Source of the DNA: Bog-473 sp963756025
Lineage (GTDB): Bacteria > Actinomycetota > Acidimicrobiia > Acidimicrobiales > RAAP-2
Assembly (NCBI GenBank): GCA_963756025.1
Contig: CAVWMF010000005.1
Location: forward strand, 558,001 to 622,000
DNA length: 64,000 nucleotides
Direction of reading: 5' to 3'
Position numbers and translations under genes: made by a program. Below the pieces are notes generated by a model. It was not told the origin of the DNA. It worked only from the letters and a program-made list of their open reading frames with translations, and did no database searches. Positions within the stretch are counted from its first letter, which is position 1. Every line of letters begins with the position of its first letter. Of this stretch, positions 52,473-61,433 are shown piece by piece.

Positions 52473-54032
52473 GTGGGCCTGCTCACCGTCGCAGCTCTGC
52501 TGATTCTCGCCATGCTCATGATCTCCTGGGCCCCGACCCGGTCGACCTCGAGCGCATCGGTCTCGACCGCATCGGTGCGGTTGCCGCACATCGGTGATCT
52601 GACGTCGTCCCCCGATTCGGTCGTGCCCTTCGGTAGCGCACCCCTCGGCCCTAATGCGTTGCCGAGTCAGAAGACGTCCCTGGTCGGCATGGCGGCCACG
52701 CCCGACGGGAGGGGCTACTGGCTGGTGGCGTCCGACGGCGGCATCTTCACCTTCGGCGACGCCGCCTTCTACGGCTCGACCGGTGCGCTCGCTCTCAACA
52801 AACCGATCGTCGGCATGGCGGCCACGCCCGACGGGAGGGGCTACTGGCTGGTGGCGTCCGACGGCGGCATCTTCACCTTCGGCGACGCCGCCTTCTACGG
52901 CTCGACCGGTGCGCTCGCTCTCAACAAACCGATCGTCGGCATGGCGGCCACGCCCGACGGGAGGGGCTACTGGCTGGTGGCGTCCGACGGCGGCATCTTC
53001 ACCTTCGGCGACGCCGCCTTCTACGGCTCGACCGGTGCGCTCGCTCTCAACAAACCGATCGTCGGCATGGCGGCCACGCCCGACGGGAGGGGCTACTGGC
53101 TGGTGGCGTCCGACGGCGGCATCTTCACCTTCGGCGACGCCGCCTTCTACGGCTCGACCGGTGCGCTCGCACTCAACAAACCGATCGTCGGCATGGCGGC
53201 CACGCCCGACGGGAGGGGCTACTGGCTGGTGGCGTCCGACGGCGGCATCTTCACCTTCGGCGACGCCCCCTTCTTCGGCTCCGAAGGAGCGGCCCAGTCG
53301 ACCGCACCCGCCGTCGGCATGGCGGCCACACCGGGTGGCGGTGGCTACTGGCTCGTCTTCGGAACCCAGCAACTGGCTCTGGCCGGGAGGGTCGTCGGTA
53401 TCGACCCGGGCCACAACGGGCTGAGCTACACCGCCCCCCAGATCATCGATCAGCCGATCTTCAACGGGCGCGAGGATGAGGCCTGCGACACCACGGGGAC
53501 GGCGACGGACACCGGCTACACCGAGGCCCAGTTCAATTTCAACGTCGCCACCTACCTGCAGGCGGATCTGGTCGCCGAAGGGGCCCAAGTCGTGATGACA
53601 CGGCCCAACAATGCGGGGATCGGCCCGTGCGTGACCACGCGCGCGGCCATTATCAACAACGCACACGCCGACGTCGCCGTCGACATCCACGCGGACGGCG
53701 GCCCGGCAACCGGCCGGGGATTCACGGTGCTCGAGCCCGTGGCGGACGGCCCGAATGACGCGGTCATCGCCGCCTCCGATTCCTTTGCCGCCTTGTTGCG
53801 CACCACGTTCCAAGCCGTCACCGGCATGCCCGTCAGCGACTATGACGGGGTCGACGGGCTGCAGCCCCGTGACGACCTGGCCGGGCTGAACCTCACGACG
53901 GTTCCCAAGGTGCTGATCGAGACCGGCAACATGCGCAACGCCACCGATGCCGCGCTCCTGGTCACGCCCGCCTTCCAGCAGTCGGCCGCGGCCGCCATGG
54001 CGCAGGCCATCACCGCCTACCTCGCCGGCTGA
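52473..54032 (+). CDS. Secreted N-acetylmuramoyl-L-alanine amidase with GYWLVASDGG repeats
   Basis: The enzyme cleaves the amide bond between MurNAc and the stem peptide. The 519-residue protein has an N-terminal signal or anchor helix (LLTVAALLILAMLMISWAP), five and a half 42-residue repeats (about residues 71-300) and a C-terminal amidase_3 domain. Zinc and catalytic residues are in GIDPGHNG, TGYTEAQFN, VDIHADGG and LIETGNMRN. The repeat unit GYWLVASDGGIFTFGDA is typical of Acidimicrobiia surface proteins and probably forms a beta-propeller or wall-binding module. Confidence 0.88.
   Translation: MGLLTVAALLILAMLMISWAPTRSTSSASVSTASVRLPHIGDLTSSPDSVVPFGSAPLGPNALPSQKTSLVGMAATPDGRGYWLVASDGGIFTFGDAAFYGSTGALALNKPIVGMAATPDGRGYWLVASDGGIFTFGDAAFYGSTGALALNKPIVGMAATPDGRGYWLVASDGGIFTFGDAAFYGSTGALALNKPIVGMAATPDGRGYWLVASDGGIFTFGDAAFYGSTGALALNKPIVGMAATPDGRGYWLVASDGGIFTFGDAPFFGSEGAAQSTAPAVGMAATPGGGGYWLVFGTQQLALAGRVVGIDPGHNGLSYTAPQIIDQPIFNGREDEACDTTGTATDTGYTEAQFNFNVATYLQADLVAEGAQVVMTRPNNAGIGPCVTTRAAIINNAHADVAVDIHADGGPATGRGFTVLEPVADGPNDAVIAASDSFAALLRTTFQAVTGMPVSDYDGVDGLQPRDDLAGLNLTTVPKVLIETGNMRNATDAALLVTPAFQQSAAAAMAQAITAYLAG
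52683..53312 (+). repeat. Five tandem 126-base repeats
   Basis: Units start at 52683, 52809, 52935, 53061 and 53187. The first three read as identical base for base, the fourth differs at one base (gctctc to gcactc), and the fifth diverges in its last third. A partial sixth starts at 53313. Each encodes 42 residues. Confidence 0.97.
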
Positions 54033-54082
54033 GCGCCCCCCACGCCGGCAGCGCTCGCGCCGGCACGCCGGGGGCAGGTTCG

Positions 54083-55360
54083 TCAGCTGCTCTTTCCGTA
54101 CGTCGTCGACCGGTCGGCGACCCGGGTCTTCCCCGCCACGGTGACGGCACGGCGGAGGTCGCGCACGAGGGAGGGCACGCTGGCGGCACTTCCCGCGTGC
54201 ACCGTGGCATGGAGGGAATCCGGCCGGTTCTGGCGGTCGAGGTACCAACCGTCGGCCGCGAGGCGCTCGCCGACGGCGAAGATGTCCAACGACCGGTCCC
54301 GGGCTCCGAATGCCATGACCGTGGCGGGCGGGTCCCCCCGCAATTCGAGGCCGGGGATGGATTCGATGCCCTCACGGAGCGCCAGCGCGGCGTCGTGCGC
54401 GGTGCGGGTGAGGTCCAGGTACCCGTCGAGCCCGATGTGCATCAGCGCGGCCCAGGCGGCCGCGATCGGTCCGGCCGGTCGCGTGCCCGCCATGGCGGTC
54501 GACGCATAGAAACCACCGAGCCAGTCGTTCGTCGCGAAGATCTGATGCCGAGCCAGCTCGTGCGTGCGGTAGAGGACCACGGACACGCCCTTTGACGCAT
54601 AGCCGTACTTGTGGACGTCGGCGGACATCGACGTGACCCCGGGCAGGCGGAAATCGAACGGGTCGGAGAATCTTCCGAGCTCGGTGAGGAAGGGGAGCAG
54701 GAATCCCCCCATACACGCGTCGACGTGACACAGGATCCCCCGCTGTTGCGCCAAGGCAGCGATGTCGGCAATGGGGTCGACGACGCCGTGCGGGTAGGTC
54801 GGCGCCGAGCCGACCACCATGATCGTCTCGTCCGTGCACGCCGCGTCGAATGCGTCGACGTCGACTCGGTAACCTGTGCCGACGGGTACCCGGATCAGCT
54901 CGACATCGAAATAGTCAGCGGCTTTGGTGAACGCGGCGTGTGCGCTCTGCGCCGCCACGATCCGGGGGTGTGCGATCCCACGCTCGTGACGCGCCACGTC
55001 GCGAGCCGTCTTGACCGCCTGCAGGAGGCTCTCGGTGCCACCCGAGGTGAGGTATCCCTCGACACCGCCGCCGCTCGCCGGGTCATCCGCGCCGAGCAAT
55101 GTGGCTGTGTTCTGCACGATGTCGTGTTGCATGATGCCGATGCTGGGGAACGCCAACACATTGATTCCGTTCTCGGCACTGTAGAGCGAGAGCGCATCTT
55201 GGAGGAGCTCGTGCACCTCATCACCGGCGGAGTACACGAGGCTGAACACGCGGCCGCCCCGCCAATCCTGGTCGTCCTGCTTCATGGCCAGTAGCTGCGC
55301 CATGACCTCCTGGCGCGCCAGGCCGTGCCGGGGAATCGGGGTATGGGGGAACTGGTTCAT
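54083..55360 (-). CDS. PLP-dependent lyase, sphingosine-1-phosphate lyase/aromatic decarboxylase type
   Basis: The ATG at 55360 gives 425 residues. GRVFSLVYSAGDEVHELLQD matches the sphingosine-1-phosphate lyase group, as do SENGINVLAFPSI-type wording and YLTSGGTESLLQAVKTARD. The PLP lysine lies in SADVHKYGYASKGVSVVLY, with HVDACMGGFLLPF upstream. Bacterial members cleave sphingoid phosphates or decarboxylate amino acids; the substrate here is unknown. There is no membrane helix, unlike eukaryotic forms. It diverges from the DUF35 gene across 81 bases. Confidence 0.85.
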   Translation of the reverse strand: MNQFPHTPIPRHGLARQEVMAQLLAMKQDDQDWRGGRVFSLVYSAGDEVHELLQDALSLYSAENGINVLAFPSIGIMQHDIVQNTATLLGADDPASGGGVEGYLTSGGTESLLQAVKTARDVARHERGIAHPRIVAAQSAHAAFTKAADYFDVELIRVPVGTGYRVDVDAFDAACTDETIMVVGSAPTYPHGVVDPIADIAALAQQRGILCHVDACMGGFLLPFLTELGRFSDPFDFRLPGVTSMSADVHKYGYASKGVSVVLYRTHELARHQIFATNDWLGGFYASTAMAGTRPAGPIAAAWAALMHIGLDGYLDLTRTAHDAALALREGIESIPGLELRGDPPATVMAFGARDRSLDIFAVGERLAADGWYLDRQNRPDSLHATVHAGSAASVPSLVRDLRRAVTVAGKTRVADRSTTYGKSS

Positions 55361-55441
55361 GGCACATCTTGATGGTCGTGACCCGACCCCGCCAGCGGCA
55401 CCGTGTCGGCCTAACCCGGAGCGAGGCACCAGACTGGGGGA

Positions 55442-55963
55442 ATGGTCACCGAGTCGGCGCCCTTCGGCGCGGAGGGGTTCCTCGTTCCTCGCATCGACAA
55501 GGAGTCGGAGGGATTCTGGGAGGGCACGGCGCGAGGGGAGCTGGGCCTCCAGGCCTGTGGCTCGTGCGGGATCCTGCGCTTCCCGCCACGGGTCATGTGT
55601 CCGCACTGCCAATCGACCGAGCGTCACTGGCAGCGGGTGTCGGGCACCGGAACCATCTGGTCGTTCGTGGTCTGCCATCCACCGCTCCTGCCGGCCTATG
55701 CGCCGTTTGCCCCGTACCCGGTGATCACGGTCACGCTGCACGAGGGCCCGGCGTTGCGCATGGTGGGGAATCTGGTCACCGGGCCCGACGGGGCGATCAA
55801 CGGGATCGATCCGGCCACGATCGTCATCGGTGAGCCCGTGCGCGCCGTTTTCAGCAGGCGTCGAGGTCCCGACGGTGCGGAGGTCTTTCTTCCGGTGTGG
55901 GTACGGGCCACGGGTGAATTCCCGGCCCCCGAAGGCACAGCGGAGCGGGAAAAGGCCAGATAG
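55442..55963 (+). CDS. Zn-ribbon plus OB-fold (DUF35) protein
   Basis: The 173-residue protein has a rubredoxin-like zinc ribbon (CGSCGILRFPPRVMCPHC, about residues 39-56) followed by an OB fold (TGTIWSFVVCHPPLLPAYA). Such proteins bind acyl-CoA and partner thiolases or hydratases, for instance in steroid side-chain degradation; no thiolase is adjacent here. A CAGACT hexamer is 6 bases before the ATG. Confidence 0.85.
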   Translation: MVTESAPFGAEGFLVPRIDKESEGFWEGTARGELGLQACGSCGILRFPPRVMCPHCQSTERHWQRVSGTGTIWSFVVCHPPLLPAYAPFAPYPVITVTLHEGPALRMVGNLVTGPDGAINGIDPATIVIGEPVRAVFSRRRGPDGAEVFLPVWVRATGEFPAPEGTAEREKAR

Positions 55964-56013
55964 AGGCTGAAAATTAGGGTCTTTCGCCCCTCGTTCGTGG
56001 CGATTCTCGTCAC

Positions 56014-56019
56014 TAACCT
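56014..56019 (+). promoter_or_regulatory. Candidate -10 element of the FtsH-like gene, leaderless
   Basis: TAACCT ends 7 bases before ATG 56027 and lies downstream of the alternative GTG at 55997. That supports the ATG as the start. Confidence 0.4.
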
Positions 56020-56026
56020 CGACGTC

Positions 56027-57871
56027 ATGAGGGAAGACCAGAGATTTCGGGGCAGCCCGACCGCAGGCGAGCGTCCGGCAACTCCATCAGGCGAGGCGTT
56101 GTCCGCACACGCCATGGTCGGGGCGGTGGGGGGATCCATCCTGGCGAACGCCGATGTTTCGCGGGCCCAGGACCGTCGGCGCGACAAGCGCCTCCGGCGC
56201 CTGCTCGCCGTTCTCTGCGTGGTGCTGGGGTGGATGGTGCTCCGACTGATCGAGGGCCACGGGCTCTTCCCTTCGTTGTCCGTCCCGTCATCGATGGACC
56301 GTTGGCTTCCTGCGCTGGCCATCATCGTGCTCCTCGGGGTCGTCATGGTCGCCCCGTTCGTCGGCGCCGGGCGCTCGCCCCATGTGCTGATCCGCCCCGG
56401 TGAAACCGAGGTCGGACTGGACGATGTCGTGGGGATCGACGGGATCAAGGCCGAAGTCGTCCGGTCGGTCAACCTCTTTCTCTCCCATCAGACGTTCCGC
56501 GACGCCATGGGTGGGTCGTCGCGCCGGGGCGTCCTCTTCGAAGGGCCTCCCGGCACGGGCAAGACGTTCGTGGCCAAAGCGATGGCCAAAGAGGCGCAGG
56601 TGCCCTTCCTGTTCGTTTCGGCTTCGGCCTTCCAATCCATGTACTTCGGACAGACCAATCGAAAAATCCGCTCTTTCTTCAAACGCCTGCGCAAATACGC
56701 GCAGACCGAAGGGGGAGCCATCGGTTTCATCGAAGAGATCGATGCCATCGGAGGATCGCGCCGCGGACAGGGGAATGGCTCGAGCGAAGGCATCACCGGC
56801 GTGGTGAACGAGCTCCTGGTGCAGTTGCAGTCCTTCGACACTCCCTCTCGCGGCCAGCGGATGCAGAACGCCTGGATCGAGATGATCAACCGTTACCTGC
56901 CCGCGGGCAGGCAACTGAAGAAGCGGTCGCTCGTGCCCGCCAACGTGCTGGTCGTCGGGGCCACCAACCGCAAGGACGATCTCGATCCTGCGCTGGTCCG
57001 TCCCGGGCGCTTCGACCGGTCCATCTACTTCGGGCTCCCGGGTCGTTCGGCCCGGGCCGACGTCGTGGCGTACTACCTGGGTAAGAAGGCACACGGCGAG
57101 GACCTCGACGAGCACGATGCGGTTGATCGTGTCGCGGGCATGACGTCGGGCTATTCGCCGGCCGGCCTGGAGCGCCTGTTGGACGAGGCGTTGGTCATCG
57201 CGCTGACCCATGGTCGCACCGCCATGACGATGCCGGACGTGGCCGAAGCGAAAATGCTCGTGGAGCTCGGCGTCACGGACGCTTCCATCTATACGCCCGA
57301 GGAGCGGGAACGGGTCGCCACCCATGAGGCGGGACACGCGACCGTTGCGTACTTTCTGGGACGGAGCCGCCAGTTGGACGTGCTCTCGATCGTCAAGCGC
57401 CGCGACTCACTGGGACTGCTGCAGCACTCCGATACCGAGGAGCGGTTCACCCAGCGCCGCGACGAGATGAACGTCCTGCTGCAGATCAGCATGGGTGGGC
57501 TGGTGGCCGAGGAACGGTGGTTCGACGAAGTGTCGACGGGCCCGGCGGGCGACCTGGCAGCGGCGACCACCCTCGGTGCGCAGATGATCGGAGCCTGCGG
57601 CATGGGGGAGTCGTTGATCTCCATCGCAGCAGCGGGGAACGGCCTCTTCAGCGGCGGGCTCGTGGAGAAAGTCCTGGCCGACAAGAATCCGCGCGCCGAG
57701 CTCGACGCCCTGCTCATGTCCTCTCGTGATGCGGCGATGGCCATCGTCTCGGAGCACGCAGCCGTCGTCGAAGCATTGCGCGACGCGCTACTCGAGCGGG
57801 ACGAATTGGTCGGCAGCGAGATCACCGATGTCATCACCGGCTCTCTCCTGGAGCTCTCCGAAAAGAGCTGA
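56027..57871 (+). CDS. FtsH-like membrane AAA+ zinc metalloprotease
   Basis: FtsH-type proteases unfold and degrade membrane and cytosolic proteins. The 614 residues hold two transmembrane helices (about 58-76 and 93-113), close together unlike FtsH, then an AAA module and an M41 protease. Walker A is GPPGTGKT (173-180). Walker B reads FIEEIDA, with Glu236 where FtsH has Asp. A polar insert (about 270-303) precedes VLVVGATNRKDDLDPALVRPG. HEAGH is at 433-437 and Asp509 is a likely third zinc ligand, so protease activity looks intact. It is probably a lineage paralogue rather than the housekeeping FtsH. Confidence 0.85.
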   Translation: MREDQRFRGSPTAGERPATPSGEALSAHAMVGAVGGSILANADVSRAQDRRRDKRLRRLLAVLCVVLGWMVLRLIEGHGLFPSLSVPSSMDRWLPALAIIVLLGVVMVAPFVGAGRSPHVLIRPGETEVGLDDVVGIDGIKAEVVRSVNLFLSHQTFRDAMGGSSRRGVLFEGPPGTGKTFVAKAMAKEAQVPFLFVSASAFQSMYFGQTNRKIRSFFKRLRKYAQTEGGAIGFIEEIDAIGGSRRGQGNGSSEGITGVVNELLVQLQSFDTPSRGQRMQNAWIEMINRYLPAGRQLKKRSLVPANVLVVGATNRKDDLDPALVRPGRFDRSIYFGLPGRSARADVVAYYLGKKAHGEDLDEHDAVDRVAGMTSGYSPAGLERLLDEALVIALTHGRTAMTMPDVAEAKMLVELGVTDASIYTPEERERVATHEAGHATVAYFLGRSRQLDVLSIVKRRDSLGLLQHSDTEERFTQRRDEMNVLLQISMGGLVAEERWFDEVSTGPAGDLAAATTLGAQMIGACGMGESLISIAAAGNGLFSGGLVEKVLADKNPRAELDALLMSSRDAAMAIVSEHAAVVEALRDALLERDELVGSEITDVITGSLLELSEKS

Positions 57872-57876
57872 CCCTC

Positions 57877-57909
57877 CCTCCCGGCTGGTGATCCGGTCAG
57901 GACGGGAGG
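57877..57909. terminator. Weak inverted repeat between convergent genes
   Basis: CCTCCCG (57877-57883) pairs with CGGGAGG (57903-57909) across 19 bases, at the junction of the FtsH-like and histidine phosphatase genes. No T-run follows on either strand, so termination is only a guess. Confidence 0.2.
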
Positions 57910-58562
57910 TGGGCCGTGTCGTTGAAGCCACAGAGGATCCACCGTTCGGGCGTGAGGACCAGCCGGGCGATCGCCGTGTTGTCGGACGTCAAGAAGGCGA
58001 AGGGCCGGGAACCCGTGGCTTGCGCCAGGGCTTCACCGATAGCGGCGCCGTGGGAGAACGCGACGACCCGCGCCCCGGGGTGCGCCGTGGCGATCCTTTC
58101 GATCGCCCCTCGAATGCGCGTGGAGAATTCCACACTTTTCTCGGCGCCGGGCACCACGTCCCAGCGCTCTTCAGTCAGCATCTGCATGGCCATCGGGTCG
58201 GCGTCCGCCATTTTCTGGCGAAACTGCCCACCCTCCCATTCCCCCAGGAAGACCTCGCGCAGATCGGGTTCGACCTCCGGAGCGAGCCCGGTCAGCGCCA
58301 CGAACGGGGCGGCGGTTTCCACCGTGCGCCGCAGCGTCGTGACGTAGAGCGCATCGAACGCCAGACGGGACAGCCGTTCGGCCACCAGTGCGGCCTGCTC
58401 CCGACCGATCGGCGAGAGGGGTGGATCGCCCTGTCCTTCGACGAGCTCGAATTCCTCGCCCTCGATCGAGTCGGCCGACGCGCCGTGGCGGACCAGATAC
58501 AACTCGGTGGAGCCGGGCGGGCCCTGGTACGGCACTTGACTGAATCTGCGAGGGGTGGACAT
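57897..58562 (-). CDS. Histidine phosphatase family protein
   Basis: The 221-residue protein has the phosphoglycerate-mutase-like signature LYLVRHGAS with the nucleophilic His, LRRTVETAAPF, REVFLGEWEGG and VAFSHGAAIGEALA with the second His. It is a broad phosphatase superfamily and the substrate is unknown. The ATG at 58562 is supported by TACACT exactly 7 bases upstream. Confidence 0.87.
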   Translation of the reverse strand: MSTPRRFSQVPYQGPPGSTELYLVRHGASADSIEGEEFELVEGQGDPPLSPIGREQAALVAERLSRLAFDALYVTTLRRTVETAAPFVALTGLAPEVEPDLREVFLGEWEGGQFRQKMADADPMAMQMLTEERWDVVPGAEKSVEFSTRIRGAIERIATAHPGARVVAFSHGAAIGEALAQATGSRPFAFLTSDNTAIARLVLTPERWILCGFNDTAHLPS

Positions 58563-58569
58563 GGGCCCG

Positions 58570-58575
58570 AGTGTA
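58570..58575 (-). promoter_or_regulatory. Candidate -10 element of the histidine phosphatase gene, leaderless
   Basis: Minus-strand TACACT ends 7 bases before the ATG at 58562; no Shine-Dalgarno sequence. Confidence 0.4.
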
Positions 58576-58615
58576 TGAGACCGCGCTGCCCGCAACGGCC
58601 CCGAAGAGGCGCACG

Positions 58616-59264
58616 TCAACGAAGCTGGGGCGGGTCCTCATCGTCTTCGACGACCTCTACGTCGATGATGGTCGGATCATTCCGTCGTGCGTTCGCCGGG
58701 TCGAACCCGGGGCCGAAGCCCTGCCCGTCACCGCGGAAGGTGGCGAAGAAGGCGCCCGCGCCGCCCGGTCCCTGGCCGAAGTTGATGCGCAGCCTCTGGC
58801 CGGCTTCGGGGCCGAGCGCCTCCCACATGGGCCGCGCGCGCCGATGGACCACGTAGTTCTGCACGCCGTAGGTCACGCCGAGATACAGCAGGAAACTGGA
58901 TGCTTCGAGGTGTGCCCGCCCCGGACCCGGCGATGAAGTGGAGGACCAGGGAGAGCGCCCACAGCGCCATGGTGAGCCAAGTGCCCTGGCGCACGATCCA
59001 ACTGTTGGACGTCCAGATCCTCACGGTGAGCGCCCGCACGGCGCCCAACAGCACTGCGCCGACCGCGAGCGTGGCCAGCACCCAGAAATAGTCGCTCTGC
59101 GAGGCATGATGCGTGTCGCTGAAGCTGAGGAGATTGATCAGCCCGAGCACTCCCACGACAATGGGAAAACGCAGGCTGAGCACGCGCGGAACGACGCGGA
59201 TCCTCCGTTGCCGGCTCAGAACGTAAAGGGCGATGAGTACATCGAGGGCGACCGTGAAAAACAT
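58616..59264 (-). pseudogene. Multi-pass membrane protein of unknown function, frameshifted
   Basis: The first frame from ATG 59264 encodes four hydrophobic segments (FFTVALDVLIALYVLS, FPIVVGVLGLINLLSF, YFWVLATLAVGAVLLGAVRA, WLTMALWALSLVLHFIAG), then loses sense. The next frame continues RAHLEASSFLLYLGVTYGVQ, a fifth hydrophobic segment, and a polar Gly/Asp tail ending at 58616. Removing one G of the GGGG run (plus-strand CCCC 58919-58922) gives 215 residues. It resembles CcdC/DUF1453-like proteins only loosely. Confidence 0.7.
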
Positions 59265-59271
59265 CGGTCAC

Positions 59272-59277
59272 AGCTTA
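59272..59277 (-). promoter_or_regulatory. Candidate -10 element, leaderless
   Basis: Minus-strand TAAGCT ends 7 bases before the ATG at 59264. The same hexamer precedes the HAD gene at 16983. Confidence 0.4.
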
Positions 59278-59321
59278 TGGGTGGGACGTGAATAGTGGGC
59301 CTCGCCCGGTGCGGCGAGGCG

Positions 59322-59798
59322 TCAGGCGTTCACGCCCTCGACGGCGAGCAGGGAGCGCTTCATGGCCAACCCCCCGGCGTAGCCGCCCAGGCCGTTTGTA
59401 GCGAGGACGCGGTGGCAGGGCACGATGATGGGAATGGGATTCTTCCCGTTGGCCTGCCCCACGGCCCGGGGACCCTTGGGTCGCCCGACCCGCCGGGCCA
59501 GCTCGCCGTAACTGATGGTTTCCCCATAGGGGATCTTCGAGAGCTCGGCCCACACCTCTTTTTGGAACGTCGTGCCGGCGGGGTCCATAGGAATGTCGAA
59601 CACCGTCCGCTCCCGGGCGAAGTACTCCTCGAGTTGGATTGCGGTGTCCTTCAAGACCGGCGGCGCGTCGTGCCCGCTGGCTCCCACCGCTCTCGCCTCG
59701 TGAGGCAGGCGGATCCCGATGAGGACGTCCCCGTCACTCTCCAGGACGAGCCGGCCTATGGGGCTCGCCGCGGGCAGGGTGAACGACGTCGGGGTCAT
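59322..59798 (-). CDS. ogt: Methylated-DNA-protein-cysteine methyltransferase
   Basis: The enzyme repairs O6-alkylguanine by moving the alkyl group to its own Cys. The 158-residue protein has IPIIVPCHRVLATNGLGGYA with the acceptor Cys, preceded by the DNA-binding GETISYGELARRVGRPKGPR. It overlaps the adaA-alkA gene by 4 bases, forming a two-gene alkylation-repair operon. Confidence 0.95.
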   Translation of the reverse strand: MTPTSFTLPAASPIGRLVLESDGDVLIGIRLPHEARAVGASGHDAPPVLKDTAIQLEEYFARERTVFDIPMDPAGTTFQKEVWAELSKIPYGETISYGELARRVGRPKGPRAVGQANGKNPIPIIVPCHRVLATNGLGGYAGGLAMKRSLLAVEGVNA

Positions 59799-61333
59799 GC
59801 TGCATCACGTCCTCTCAGTGTCTTTACGGGTTTCTGTGCTTCAGCCATGGCCCACATGTGGACCATGGCGTAGCTCCGCCACGGACGCCATGCTTCGGAG
59901 CGCAGTGTCAGCCGGGCCGGGTCGTCAGGGATCCCCAATGCCTGAGCCGCCCGCCGCACGCCGAGATCCGTCGGCATGAAAGCGTCGGGGTCGCGCAGCG
60001 CGCGCAGGGCGACGTACTCGGCCGTCCACGGTCCGATACCCGGCAACGCCACCAACGAGGCCCGCAACTCGGACGGGTCTGATCCGGGGCCGATCACGAT
60101 GGCCCCGGACGTGACGGCTTCGGCCAGCGCCACCAGCGCCCGACGGCGTCCCCCGGGCATGGAGAAGACAGCAGGATCGTCGGACGACAGTGCGAGCAAC
60201 GCGTCGGGGGTGGGGAAGAGGTGGGTGATCCCTCCGACGGGTGCGGGGAGAGCCTCTCCCGCCGCGGTGACCAATCGCCCGGCGATCGTGCGCGCTCCCG
60301 GAACCGAAACCTGCTGTCCGATGATGGCGCGCACGGCGAGCTCGAATCCATCGGCCGCGCCGGGAACCCGCCGCCCCGGATCGGCGGAAACCAACGGACC
60401 CATGAAGCGGTCCCGCTCGAGCGCCTCGACAATGGCTACCGGATCGGCGTCGAGGTCGAGCAGTTGGCGGCAGCGCGCCACGGCGGACGTGAGGTCGCGC
60501 AGGTCCGAAAGGTGGAGGTCCGCTTCCACGAACATCGGTCCGTCCTCCCCGCGGTCAGCCGCCATGAGTGCCACGACCCCGAAACCATGGGGAAGGCGCA
60601 TGCTGCGCCGGTAGACGGACTCCTCGACGGACTCGATGCCGGGGGCGGCGCGTGCACCGAGGAAGTCGAGCACGGACTGGGCGCTGAAAGGGCGCCGACA
60701 AGGCAGCCGCAAGCGGATTCCCTGCGTGACACGATCCGATCCCTGCGCTGAGCGCCGGCGCGCGGCCTCTTTGGGCACACGGTTGCGCAATCCGCTGGGT
60801 GTATCGGCGAAGATCTGCTGCAGGGTCTCGTTGCATTGGCGGACGCTGGAGAACCCCGCAGCGAAGGCGACGTGGGCGATGGGAAGCGTGGTGGTCTCGA
60901 GCAGGATACGCGCCGTCTGGGCCCGCTGAGCCCGGGCGATGGCCAGCGGCCCGGTGCCGACTTCCGCCGTGACGAGGCGGTTCAGTTGCCGCACGCTGTA
61001 GTCGAGTCGGCGGGCGAGGCCCTCGACACCTTCGCGGTCGACGGTGCCGTCCCGCAGGAGCCGCATGGCCCGTGCCACGACGTCAGCCCGCGTGTTCCAT
61101 TCCGGCGAGCCGGGGGTGGCGTCCGGCCGGCAGCGGAGACAGGCGCGAAACCCTGCCTGTTGGGCCGCGGCCGCCGAAGGGTAGAAGCGGACGTTCTCCC
61201 GTTTCGGTGTGCGCGCCGGGCAGCTGGGGCGACAGTAGATACCGGTCGAGGTGACACCGATGAAGAACACGCCGTCGAAGCGGGCGTCTTTGCTGCGCGC
61301 CGCCTGATAACAACGCTCCGGGTCTTCGATCAC
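59795..61333 (-). CDS. AdaA-type regulator fused to AlkA DNA-3-methyladenine glycosylase
   Basis: Three domains are visible. First is an Ada methylphosphotriester domain (RFDGVFFIGVTSTGIYCRPS, then CPARTP and ACLRCRP, the zinc Cys set that includes the methyl acceptor). Second is an AraC helix-turn-helix (IAHVAFAAGFSSVRQCNETL). Third is an AlkA-like glycosylase with ALPGIGPWTAEYVALRALRD, the helix-hairpin-helix, and Asp of DAFMPTDLG. It probably senses methylated DNA, activates its own operon and removes alkyl bases. I prefer GTG 61333 over ATG 61363 because family members start just before EDPERCYQA; this gives 512 residues. Confidence 0.92.
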   Translation of the reverse strand: MIEDPERCYQAARSKDARFDGVFFIGVTSTGIYCRPSCPARTPKRENVRFYPSAAAAQQAGFRACLRCRPDATPGSPEWNTRADVVARAMRLLRDGTVDREGVEGLARRLDYSVRQLNRLVTAEVGTGPLAIARAQRAQTARILLETTTLPIAHVAFAAGFSSVRQCNETLQQIFADTPSGLRNRVPKEAARRRSAQGSDRVTQGIRLRLPCRRPFSAQSVLDFLGARAAPGIESVEESVYRRSMRLPHGFGVVALMAADRGEDGPMFVEADLHLSDLRDLTSAVARCRQLLDLDADPVAIVEALERDRFMGPLVSADPGRRVPGAADGFELAVRAIIGQQVSVPGARTIAGRLVTAAGEALPAPVGGITHLFPTPDALLALSSDDPAVFSMPGGRRRALVALAEAVTSGAIVIGPGSDPSELRASLVALPGIGPWTAEYVALRALRDPDAFMPTDLGVRRAAQALGIPDDPARLTLRSEAWRPWRSYAMVHMWAMAEAQKPVKTLRGRDAA

Positions 61334-61433
61334 CCTTGCATGCTGCCACGCGCAAGCGCCCATTACTGGCGGAAATCGGACATGGCCATGCGATTGCTAG
61401 GCGCCTCGGGATGTCGGGGATGCCCCGACTTGT

